From Woeseia sp. (GTDB taxonomy: Bacteria; Pseudomonadota; Gammaproteobacteria; Steroidobacterales; Woeseiaceae): 6,972 nt of DNA. The notes beneath the pieces are model-generated. The model ran no database searches. It was not told the DNA's origin and worked only from the letters and a program-made list of their open reading frames with translations. The DNA is taken from contig JABIUH010000021.1 of the NCBI GenBank assembly GCA_018701055.1, positions 1-6,972 on the forward strand. The letters run 5' to 3'. Positions 1-6,794 of the stretch are shown here, piece by piece (the first letter of the stretch is position 1; the number at the start of each line of letters is the position of its first letter). Made by a program: the position numbers and the translations under genes.

Positions 1-1
1 C

Positions 2-217
2 ATGACTTTTGCCGTCGGTTTTGTTTTCCTGGCTTACGTGCTGTTTGAGAGAATATTTTTCGATGTTGCACTTGCAGACAGGCCAGCCCTGTTGCTGAGT
101 TCACTATTGGTTGTGTTGGGCCTGCAAATTTTTGCACTGGGTTTACTGGGCGAACTAATTATTTTCACGCATGCGCGAGACATAAAGGAATATACCATCG
201 AGAAAGTCGTTAACTAG
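2..217 (+). CDS. GT2 family (DPM1/GtrB-like) glycosyltransferase, C-terminal fragment
   Basis: Only the last 71 or so codons are in the window. The frame is open to the left edge, so the ATG at position 2 is probably internal and the catalytic GT-A domain lies upstream. The visible part holds the end of one membrane segment (about residues 1-15), a short polar loop (FFDVALADRP), a second membrane helix (about 29-54), and a cytosolic tail with THARDIKEYTIEKVVN before TAG. A two-helix C-terminal hairpin followed by GELI-x-x-THAR is typical of GT2 enzymes that transfer sugars to polyprenyl phosphate or a lipid-linked acceptor at the inner membrane. The donor and acceptor cannot be read from this fragment. 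It is the first gene of the + strand group, 85 bases before the flippase. I am confident of the family and unsure of the substrate. Confidence 0.8.
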   Translation: MTFAVGFVFLAYVLFERIFFDVALADRPALLLSSLLVVLGLQIFALGLLGELIIFTHARDIKEYTIEKVVN

Positions 218-302
218 GCTCAGAGCTATTGTCAACTTCGCTGCTGCCTTGCAAGAATGCTCGTCGCTTGATTATGGGTGAAGCTGTGAATTTTTTGCAT
301 AC

Positions 303-1670
303 GTGGGAAATGGTGGCGGGAGTGTGCTGAATTTGTTCTCGATTACCAGGAAATTTCAAAAGAGTCAGTTTCTCAGGAATGTCGCTAAATTGTCCTCCGG
401 CAAACTTCTCGCGTTGGCAATTGCGGTCGTAGTTACGCCAATTGTTTCCAGACTCTTTTCCCCGTCCGACTACGGCGTTGCTGCATTATTCATCGCAGCC
501 TCCACCATCGCGTCCAGCGTTCTTGCTTTGGCATATGAGCGGGCTGCAATATTTCCGAAGGATGACCAAAAAGCGAATCGGGTCGTTTATCTGGCACTTG
601 CGGTCAGTATTGTGACTGCACTGCTAATACTTTTGTTAATTGCCGTTTGCGCGCTTATATGGCCGGATATAATCGAAGGCTCCAATTTCGGTAGTTTTCT
701 CTGGCTGCTGCCGTTAGGCGCTTTCCTGATGTCACTAAAGGGTGTCGGTGTCGCCCTTTGTGTCCGAAGAAATGACTATACGGCGATTGCAACTGCTGAC
801 GTTGGCGAAGCGGGGATTACCGCAGCAACAAGGATCTTCTGGGGCCTTGTGATAGGTTCATCGACAGCGGGCCTCTTGACGGGTCATCTGCTGGGGCTGC
901 TGTTTGCGACTCTTGCCTGCGGGTTTCGAAGTTTGACCTGGTTGAAGCGGGGTGGACGCCCGCCCGGACTCGGGGAAATGTGTTCGGTTGCCCGAGAATT
1001 CAAAGATTATCCTCAATTTCGTGCGCCTGCCAAAATCGCGTTCAGTGCAGCAACGAAATTGCCAGTAATAGCGTTGGGTATCATGTTTCCTGCAGAAATC
1101 GTCGGATTCTACGCAATGGGGAACAGGGCGGCCGGGCGCCCACTGCAAGCGGTCAGCAAGTCTGTCAGCAATGTATTGCTTGGAAAGACGATGAGACTAC
1201 GTCATCTCGAGCAACCACTGGGCAAAAGTCTTCTGATGGTCGCCGCTGTACTCGTATTATCAGGGATTCCGGTTTTTTCCGTGATGCTATTTTTCGGCGA
1301 AGAGGTGCTGACCTGGGTTCTCGGCGCAAGATGGAGCAGTGCCGGTATATACGTGCAGATTATGGCACCGTATCTTTTCATATTTTGGATTGGATCATTT
1401 GCATCCACCGTATTTGAAACACTGAGGCTCAATAAAGTCAGACTAAAGCTCAATGTTGGCAATCTCCTGGTTCGGGTGCTCGTATTTGTTGCGTGTAGCC
1501 TCGCCGGACTCGACATCATTAAGACACTTTGGGCTTATGTGATTGCCAGTTGTTTCTACCAGGCAATAGTCTACTTTATTGCAGCCAGGGCGGTCATGAG
1601 TCATGACGCGGCTCTGATCCAAAAGAATTTTGCCGCGAGTAATCCGGTTGTAGGAGATGAATTATCGTGA
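303..1670 (+). CDS. Wzx-type polysaccharide flippase (MOP superfamily)
   Basis: This is an integral inner-membrane protein of up to 455 residues, the normal length for O-antigen or exopolysaccharide flippases, with about 12 hydrophobic segments. Family signatures are the N-terminal FLRNVAKLSSGKLLALAI (about 23-40), SRLFSPSDYGVAALF (49-63), the ER-AAIFPKDD element after helix 2 (79-88), a cytosolic REFKDYPQFRAP (231-242) before the second half, and EIVGFYAMGNR (265-275). The expected role is flipping an undecaprenyl-linked glycan repeat to the periplasm. The start is uncertain. GTG at 303 gives the longest product but has no good ribosome site. TTG at 333 lies 10 bases after GGGAG (318-322) and would give an N-terminus nearer the family norm. 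GTG at 324 is too close to that site. The TGA overlaps the next gene's GTG by 4 bases, which suggests translational coupling with the sulfotransferase. Confidence 0.92.
   Translation: MGNGGGSVLNLFSITRKFQKSQFLRNVAKLSSGKLLALAIAVVVTPIVSRLFSPSDYGVAALFIAASTIASSVLALAYERAAIFPKDDQKANRVVYLALAVSIVTALLILLLIAVCALIWPDIIEGSNFGSFLWLLPLGAFLMSLKGVGVALCVRRNDYTAIATADVGEAGITAATRIFWGLVIGSSTAGLLTGHLLGLLFATLACGFRSLTWLKRGGRPPGLGEMCSVAREFKDYPQFRAPAKIAFSAATKLPVIALGIMFPAEIVGFYAMGNRAAGRPLQAVSKSVSNVLLGKTMRLRHLEQPLGKSLLMVAAVLVLSGIPVFSVMLFFGEEVLTWVLGARWSSAGIYVQIMAPYLFIFWIGSFASTVFETLRLNKVRLKLNVGNLLVRVLVFVACSLAGLDIIKTLWAYVIASCFYQAIVYFIAARAVMSHDAALIQKNFAASNPVVGDELS
318..322 (+). promoter_or_regulatory. Candidate ribosome binding site for the flippase
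   Basis: GGGAG lies within a purine-rich stretch, 10 bases before an in-frame TTG at 333. It is the only Shine-Dalgarno-like sequence near the flippase N-terminus and argues for a start downstream of the GTG at 303. The spacing is slightly long, so support is moderate. Confidence 0.4.
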
Positions 1671-2632
1671 ACCGACCAGAACGACCACGCATCGTAGTTG
1701 GTTATGGCCGTAGCGGTACCACATGGGTGCTTGATGTTCTCGCCCAAGCCAACTCGCTGCGCCCGGTATTCGAACCCATGCACCCGGACGCGATTCCCGC
1801 GGCAGCTCCTTACGCGCACAAATACCTGGCCAGGAATGATCGGGATGACGATTTGTGCGAACTGTTGAATCGATATTTCGATAGCTATTTTCATTCAATC
1901 TGGGCCGACTATCGAATTCGTACCGGCTGGCTAAAGCCGCGATTGAGACACTTAAGATCCTGGCCCCAGGCGAAGGCATGGGTAAACCGCCTTAATCGGT
2001 CGAAAACGTATTACTTCCGATACCGGTCACAGCGACTCCGGGAGGAAAGAATAGTCAAACTAATTCGTGCAAACATGATTATTTCCTGGCTGCGGGAAAA
2101 CATGGCTGCCCGCATGGTATTTATTGTCAGGCATCCTGCGGCCGTGGTTTTATCTCAGGCGGCCAGTCCGCAGTCATGGGATCCATACAGACGATTAAAT
2201 CTATACAAATCCGATTCGCGGCTGTCGAATGCCATGAGTAGCCGGATGCGAGCTCTTTTGTCTCAGTCGCTTGACTCCATTGAGGCGCTTACATTGGCGT
2301 GGTGCGTTGAAAACTCAATCGCGTTTAAACAAGCAGCCGAAAGTGATGTGCCAATAATTCATTATGAAGATCTGCTGGAAAACGGTGAAGCGGAATGGCC
2401 GCGTATCCTGGCGGCCCTTGATCTTGAGATCATGCCTGACTCGGATTTGATTGCTCGACCCTCTCAGCAAACCTGGGGCGAGCAGGCGAAGGACCCGGCA
2501 CTGGTTCGGCGGTATGAATCCTGGATGACACGTATTGATCCGAAAACAGCGGAAAAAATACAGGCGATTTTGGACGAAGCTTTAGTCGACGTATATAACG
2601 TCACACAGGCGCTACCGGTTGGCCGAAAATGA
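1667..2632 (+). CDS. PAPS-dependent sulfotransferase family protein
   Basis: This 321-residue soluble protein has the two nucleotide-binding signatures of the sulfotransferase fold. The 5'-phosphosulfate loop is GYGRSGTTWV (12-21). The 3'-phosphate site is VFIVRHPAAVVLSQA (151-165), with Arg155 and Ser163 eight residues apart as in characterised sulfotransferases. KLIRANMIISWL (131-142) just before it is common in bacterial members. TLAWCVEN (209-216) and HYEDLLEN (232-239) match conserved later elements. The family moves sulfate from PAPS to a hydroxyl or amine. In this locus a glycan or its lipid-linked precursor is the likely acceptor (inference). No signal peptide is visible, so it should act in the cytoplasm, where PAPS is made. 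The GTG start overlaps the flippase stop (GTGA) and follows AGGAG at 1652-1656 with a 10-base gap. No PAPS synthesis genes are in the window. Confidence 0.9.
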   Translation: MNRPERPRIVVGYGRSGTTWVLDVLAQANSLRPVFEPMHPDAIPAAAPYAHKYLARNDRDDDLCELLNRYFDSYFHSIWADYRIRTGWLKPRLRHLRSWPQAKAWVNRLNRSKTYYFRYRSQRLREERIVKLIRANMIISWLRENMAARMVFIVRHPAAVVLSQAASPQSWDPYRRLNLYKSDSRLSNAMSSRMRALLSQSLDSIEALTLAWCVENSIAFKQAAESDVPIIHYEDLLENGEAEWPRILAALDLEIMPDSDLIARPSQQTWGEQAKDPALVRRYESWMTRIDPKTAEKIQAILDEALVDVYNVTQALPVGRK

Positions 2633-2691
2633 AGAAAATGCAGTCACATATCTGTCTTCGCGGGAAGTTCAGTCTCGGGAGTGATCGTTAG
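2629..2691 (+). CDS. Possible 20-codon mini-cistron between sulfotransferase and GT4
   Basis: An ATG at 2629 overlaps the sulfotransferase stop as ATGA. It opens a 20-codon frame (MKKMQSHICL then RGKFSLGSDR) whose TAG at 2689-2691 directly abuts the ATG of the next gene. It fills the whole gap between the two cistrons and contains that gene's GGGAG site. It has no strong ribosome site of its own, and the product resembles nothing I recognise. It could be a translational-coupling leader or simply chance. Confidence 0.15.
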   Translation: MKKMQSHICLRGKFSLGSDR

Positions 2692-3825
2692 ATGTTACGT
2701 GTCGCCATGATCGGTGATCATTCAGATCAGCATGGCAAGGTCGATGGCGGCGTGCAGGCGGTGACGAAATACCTTGTCAACGCAATGAAAAATATCGCTG
2801 ACGCTGAACTCCATGTTATCAGCCACAGTTATGGCATTGATACTGCACAGACTATCGAAGAAGACGGCTACATGAGGTATGTATTACCGGGTAAACGCTT
2901 CGGTACGATGACCGGGTATTGGCAGAGTCAATTTCAGCTAGGAAAATTATTGAAGTCGATACGCCCGGATATTGTTCATGGTCAGGGCGTCGGTCATGAC
3001 GGGATCATTGCGATGCGGAGTCCGTATCCGTCGGTTCTCACCATTCACGGAATCCTTCCCGAAGAGGCGAGTCATTTTCCGTCCGCGCGGCGCCGAGCCC
3101 GACATCGGGTTCAAAACGAGCTAAGCAAACACTACTGCATCAGAAATGCACAACATACGATCCTGATTAGTCCATACGTCGCCGACTACTGGGGCGACCT
3201 GCTCGGTGGTCAGCACTACCTGATTCCGAATCCGACCGCGCCAGGCTTCTTCGAGATCGATCGGCAGGAAGAGCGTGGCAGAATCCTGTTTGCCGGTAAA
3301 ATCCGTAGCTTGAAAGGTGTCACTGACCTGGTTCGCGCCGCGGCTACTATTTCCATCAAAAGTGAGTTGAAGATTGTTCTGGCCGGTTCTCTCGAAGAAA
3401 GTGAGTATGTAAAGCTGGTCAAACATGAAGTCGACGCGGCCGGTATGGGAGGTCAGGTTGATTTCGTGGGAATCCTGGATGATTTGGCGCTTCGACAAGA
3501 ACTTTCTCGCGCTGCAGTTTTAGTGTTGCCGTCTTACCAGGAAACGGCACCAATGGTAATTCAGGAAGCGATGGCGAGTGGTGTCCCGGTGATCGCGACG
3601 ACTATCGGCGGCATACCTTACCAGGTAGATGACGGGGAATCGGGATTCCTATTCGATCCAGGCGATGTCGATACAATGGCCAAGCGGATAGAGACCTTGC
3701 TCTGCAACAGATCGATGCGGCAGTCTTTCAGCGCCACCGCAAAGAGTCGTGCCCTGGAGAATTACCAGGCAGACAGTGTTGCCGCCGCTACTGTCGAAAT
3801 CTACAAGCAAATTATTGGAACCTGA
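2692..3825 (+). CDS. GT4 family glycosyltransferase (GT-B fold)
   Basis: This 377-residue protein is of usual length for a retaining GT4 enzyme. The N-terminal acceptor half starts with a beta strand (MLRVAMIGD) and the glycine motif KVDGGVQAVTKYL (16-28). It continues with RPDIVHGQGVGHDG (91-104), SVLTIHG (114-120) and HTILISPYVADY (155-166). The C-terminal donor half carries ILFAGKIRSLKGVTDLVRAA (198-217), the EX7E pair Glu284/Glu292 in QETAPMVIQEAMASGVPVIAT, and GGIPYQVDDGESGFLFDPGD (306-325). These residues bind the nucleotide sugar in GT4 enzymes. No membrane segment is present, so it should be cytosolic or peripheral at the inner membrane. It would add one sugar to a lipid-linked intermediate. 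Donor and linkage cannot be read from sequence. ATG 2692 follows GGGAG (2677-2681) by 10 bases. It is the last gene of the + strand group. Confidence 0.92.
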   Translation: MLRVAMIGDHSDQHGKVDGGVQAVTKYLVNAMKNIADAELHVISHSYGIDTAQTIEEDGYMRYVLPGKRFGTMTGYWQSQFQLGKLLKSIRPDIVHGQGVGHDGIIAMRSPYPSVLTIHGILPEEASHFPSARRRARHRVQNELSKHYCIRNAQHTILISPYVADYWGDLLGGQHYLIPNPTAPGFFEIDRQEERGRILFAGKIRSLKGVTDLVRAAATISIKSELKIVLAGSLEESEYVKLVKHEVDAAGMGGQVDFVGILDDLALRQELSRAAVLVLPSYQETAPMVIQEAMASGVPVIATTIGGIPYQVDDGESGFLFDPGDVDTMAKRIETLLCNRSMRQSFSATAKSRALENYQADSVAAATVEIYKQIIGT

Positions 3826-3854
3826 TTCTCGAATAAAGTTTACGAGTCAATAAG
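3826..3854. other. Convergent intergenic junction
   Basis: Only 29 bases separate the TGA of the + strand GT4 from the TAA of the - strand propeller protein. The stretch is AT-rich. It holds only a weak 4-bp inverted repeat, CTCG/CGAG at 3828-3831 and 3843-3846, with no flanking T run on either strand. There is no convincing intrinsic terminator, so the two transcripts may overlap or end by Rho. Confidence 0.6.
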
Positions 3855-5513
3855 TTATGATTTCTTTGATCTGCGTATGGCATCGATCATCGTCAGCTCC
3901 CCGCACCTATTGTAAGTGTGTAGCGCCTTAACAGATCGGTCCCAGTCAGGTTTGAACTCCTCCGTTATCTCCTCACGGTACGCCGACTTCGATAGTTCCA
4001 TAACCCGATTTATATTTAAACCGTAGCCATAGCGATGCGCGGAGTTTTGTGATGGACGATAGAGTTTGCCACCATCTCGATAAAGTGCACCAGCGGGCCT
4101 GGCATTCCTGACGTCAGAAACGATTGGATTCATCGGGTGTGGCGTCCAGTTACGACTGAGTGGAGAGTCCGCGAAAAACAGGCAAAGTTCATCCATGGAC
4201 GACGCGCCTTCCAGTTCTGCAACGGTGGCAAACATCCACCAGACGCCGCCGTCCTCGATCAGCGTAGCGTCATACGCAGAAACATTTTCCATCAGGTGGC
4301 GATCGAATTCCCATTTAAATGGAAACTCCAGGCACTTGTATACTTCTATTGTTTTGTTTTCCGCGGACTCGGGAATCATATACAGATGATTCTCGAATTC
4401 GAATATAAATGGATACGAGAGATGGTAGGGGCGCTTGATAATTACTCTTGGCCATTTCACGTTTCCACATTTGTCCATTTCGATGACCGAAATATAACCC
4501 ACGCCTGTCTTTAGCTCTGCCTCTTCAATGAACAGGTAGAAGACACCGTTGGCCCGGACAATGAACGGATCAGCCCAAAACTTGTCCTTTGGGGGCGCAA
4601 GTGTGTGAAAGTTGGTGAGGTCATGAAGGTCCTGATGCAAACCGAACATTAGATGCCATTTTTCGGTGTAGACCTTTCTGAGCAAATTCTGCCTGAAGCA
4701 CCACCCAAAATAGCCGATCAGGGGAAGCAGGACCTTTGCATTGCTTAAGCGCACCGTTGGCTGAATAACATCACGAATTTCGTTCGATGTTTTGTGCTGG
4801 ACCGCATCCGCAAAGCTCTGACTACCGTCATTGTATAATTTCCGCAATACACGCGGAACGATTGCTGCGATTTTCCAAAAGTGTTCATTCCTGGATCGGC
4901 AATGTGAAAGGTAGTCCAAACGTGAGCAGGTGAGATATGCGGACTCCGCTTGTTTCGAATTGTCTTGTCTCACCACCAGTCTCGAGGTGATACACGGTTT
5001 GCGAGTGATGAATTCCCAGAACCCTGCCGAAGCATGATTATTTCTGTTCAGATCCTGATAGTCATGTTGGAAATGCCAAAAACCGTCAGGGCACATAGAC
5101 ATAAGGCCCTCCGCCAGTTGTCCATCGGCGAGAGAAACGAGTACATCAATATTTTTGCCCCGTAAGTCATTGAGAAATCGGGTTTTATTATCAATCGGTT
5201 CCGACCTGTATGTCTGCGAAAGAGTGATTTGCGATACGTTTGACAGGAGTGTTGTTGCATCTTTCAGCGCGAACGCGTCTGGTGAAATCCGTGGTTTTCT
5301 GGCTTCATACTGAAGAAACCAGCGGTAGAGAAACTCGCTGGCCTTACTGTCCGTGCCGGTTCGGCCGTTTGGCTCTGCCACCAGGACCAAAGCGATTTCG
5401 GCGCAGTCTGAATCGATAATTTGTTGCAACGCTGAATGTTGCCAGGCCGGGATGTGCTTTGAGCCTAAAATCACTCCGACTCTTATCCATCGTTCTGATT
5501 TTGCTGATTTCAT
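3855..5513 (-). CDS. Formyltransferase-like domain fused to GINT1-type beta-propeller
   Basis: This 552-residue protein appears to have two parts. Residues about 10-230 look like a divergent formyltransferase Rossmann domain: RVGVILGSKHIPAWQHSALQ (11-30), NIDVLVSLADGQL (121-133) and GFWHFQHDYQDLN...GFWEFITRKP (144-173), where formyltransferases have their NxH catalytic region. His150 may match the catalytic His, but the Asn is not evident. Residues about 285-545 resemble the five-bladed beta-propeller at the N-terminus of plant glucosamine inositolphosphorylceramide transferases (GINT1). Visible elements are KFWADPFIV (311-319), YLFIEEAE (326-333), PYHLSYPFIFEFENHLYMIPES (362-383), YDATLIEDGGVWWMFA (414-429), DELCLFFADSPL (441-452) and NARPAGALYRDGGKLYRPSQ (470-489). 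The plant GT64 catalytic domain is absent. Context suggests a glycan-related role; the activity is unknown. ATG 5513 has no clear Shine-Dalgarno and lies 81 bases after the upstream GT4. It is the last gene of its strand group. Confidence 0.8.
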   Translation of the reverse strand: MKSAKSERWIRVGVILGSKHIPAWQHSALQQIIDSDCAEIALVLVAEPNGRTGTDSKASEFLYRWFLQYEARKPRISPDAFALKDATTLLSNVSQITLSQTYRSEPIDNKTRFLNDLRGKNIDVLVSLADGQLAEGLMSMCPDGFWHFQHDYQDLNRNNHASAGFWEFITRKPCITSRLVVRQDNSKQAESAYLTCSRLDYLSHCRSRNEHFWKIAAIVPRVLRKLYNDGSQSFADAVQHKTSNEIRDVIQPTVRLSNAKVLLPLIGYFGWCFRQNLLRKVYTEKWHLMFGLHQDLHDLTNFHTLAPPKDKFWADPFIVRANGVFYLFIEEAELKTGVGYISVIEMDKCGNVKWPRVIIKRPYHLSYPFIFEFENHLYMIPESAENKTIEVYKCLEFPFKWEFDRHLMENVSAYDATLIEDGGVWWMFATVAELEGASSMDELCLFFADSPLSRNWTPHPMNPIVSDVRNARPAGALYRDGGKLYRPSQNSAHRYGYGLNINRVMELSKSAYREEITEEFKPDWDRSVKALHTYNRCGELTMIDAIRRSKKS

Positions 5514-5594
5514 TTCTACGGGCTGTCTTGGTCGAAGGCCAGGTTCAATTTTGGGACTATGGAAAAACCAGGCATTGTGTTACACGGCGACTGC

Positions 5595-6794
5595 CTAGCG
5601 GGAGAACAATGTGTCGTACGCCGCGAGCAATTTGGGAATTTCGTGTTTCCACTCCAGCTCGTCCTGAACTCGATTACGTCCAAATCTTCCCATCCGGTCT
5701 CGAAGCGCACTATCGTCAAGTAATTGCAATATCTTGTTAGCAAAGTCTTCTTCGTTGTTATGTTCTGCGTAGAGCGATGCATCCAACGCTGATCGTCGGC
5801 CTTCGTCAAGATCATATTGAACGATCGGTTTGGCCAGCGACATGTACTCCATAATCTTATTCATCGTAGACTTGTTATTCATCTCACTGGGCACATCCGG
5901 ATTGACGCAGACCTCCGCGGTATTCAAGACCTCCAGCAAGGTCTGATCGTCTACTCTGCCAGTGAAAGTAACATGATCGGATACGTCAAGTTCTTGTGCA
6001 TAATTCTTAAGCTTTGCCAGTTCAGTTCCGCCCCCAACCAGGCAAAAATGTATATCGTCACGGCCACGATCAAATACGATCGTGCGAACTATGCGTAAAA
6101 GATGATCGAGCCCCTCCTGGGCACCCATAACACCGACGTAACCAACAAGATATTTCCTGCCACACTTGTACCTGGCTGCAGGTGGAAGAATCTGCAGTCG
6201 AGTCAAGTCCGGCCCGCTCCTGACCACGAAGACCTTTTCCGGAGGCATCTTTCCCCGCGAGATTGCGATTTCCCGATACGACTCGTTTGTGGCGATTGAC
6301 ACATCAGCAAGACGGAATGTGAGCCTTTCCCACATGAGCATCATCTTGTAGAAGAAGTCCTTCCGGCCAAACTTCGCTTCGTAAAGTTCCGGGGTAATGT
6401 CGTGATGGTCAAACAGGAATCGCTTGCCGAACAATCTGAAGAATCCAGCGACAATGAAGATATTGTCCGGTGGATTACACGCATGAATCACATCGAATCC
6501 GTGCTTGAAGGCAATTTTCAGAGCGAGAAAGAACTCGAACGTCAGCGCGGCGGAGTATTCCAGCAGGTAACCAAAAGCGCCGTTTGCTTCTGGTGGAAGC
6601 CAATGGCGATATATGTGAACGCCATCCAGGTGCTGGTATGAATCCTCATAGCCCTTTCCTTTTGGGCAGATGATTGCGACCTGGTAGCCGTTCTTGTGGA
6701 GAGTAGTTGCTTCCTGCCATACCCTTCGATCAAACGGGCTGGGAAGATTTTCAACGATAATGAGGACGCGGCGGCAATTACCACGCGATGCCAT
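5595..6794 (-). CDS. GT4 family glycosyltransferase
   Basis: This 399-residue GT-B enzyme has, in order, RVLIIVENLPSPFDRRVWQEA (9-29), whose FDRRVW element is characteristic of an exopolysaccharide GT4 subgroup, then DVIHACNPPDN (101-111), FDHHDITPELYEAKF (128-142), VGYVGVMGAQEGLDHLL (217-233) and CLVGGGTEL (251-259). The donor-site stretch NPDVPSEMNNKSTMNKIMEYMSLAKPIV runs from 298. Glu316 is the second Glu of EX7E, but the first position is Lys308. Lys there looks usual for this STMNKI-type subgroup. An in-frame ATG at 6872 would add 26 residues, but that extension lies in sequence coding for the dehydrogenase C-terminus and has no family character. ATG 6794 has AAGGGG five bases upstream and is preferred. 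The gene overlaps the dehydrogenase end by 17 bases in another frame, so the two are probably cotranscribed and coupled. The sugar donor is not determinable. Confidence 0.92.
   Translation of the reverse strand: MASRGNCRRVLIIVENLPSPFDRRVWQEATTLHKNGYQVAIICPKGKGYEDSYQHLDGVHIYRHWLPPEANGAFGYLLEYSAALTFEFFLALKIAFKHGFDVIHACNPPDNIFIVAGFFRLFGKRFLFDHHDITPELYEAKFGRKDFFYKMMLMWERLTFRLADVSIATNESYREIAISRGKMPPEKVFVVRSGPDLTRLQILPPAARYKCGRKYLVGYVGVMGAQEGLDHLLRIVRTIVFDRGRDDIHFCLVGGGTELAKLKNYAQELDVSDHVTFTGRVDDQTLLEVLNTAEVCVNPDVPSEMNNKSTMNKIMEYMSLAKPIVQYDLDEGRRSALDASLYAEHNNEEDFANKILQLLDDSALRDRMGRFGRNRVQDELEWKHEIPKLLAAYDTLFSR

Noticed and set aside
249..277. Possible promoter before the flippase (TTGCAA, 17-base spacer, TTATGG)
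   Set aside because: The -10 match is poor and the gap sits within an apparently cotranscribed gene group, so the match is no better than chance.
858..1148. Open - strand frame of 96 codons inside the flippase gene
   Set aside because: It lies wholly within a well-supported membrane-protein gene, and the product is arginine-rich with no recognisable domain.
3121..3498. Open - strand frame of 125 codons inside the + strand GT4 gene
   Set aside because: It is antisense to clear GT4 motifs, with no family signature or ribosome site.
3828..3846. Possible bidirectional terminator (CTCG ... CGAG)
   Set aside because: The stem has only four contiguous pairs, an 11-base loop and no U tract on either strand.
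5516..5815. Open - strand frame of 99 codons across the GT4 end and the spacer before the propeller gene
   Set aside because: Most of it is an out-of-frame reading of the GT4 C-terminus. Only its last 19 codons, in the spacer, are mentioned as a possible mini-ORF.
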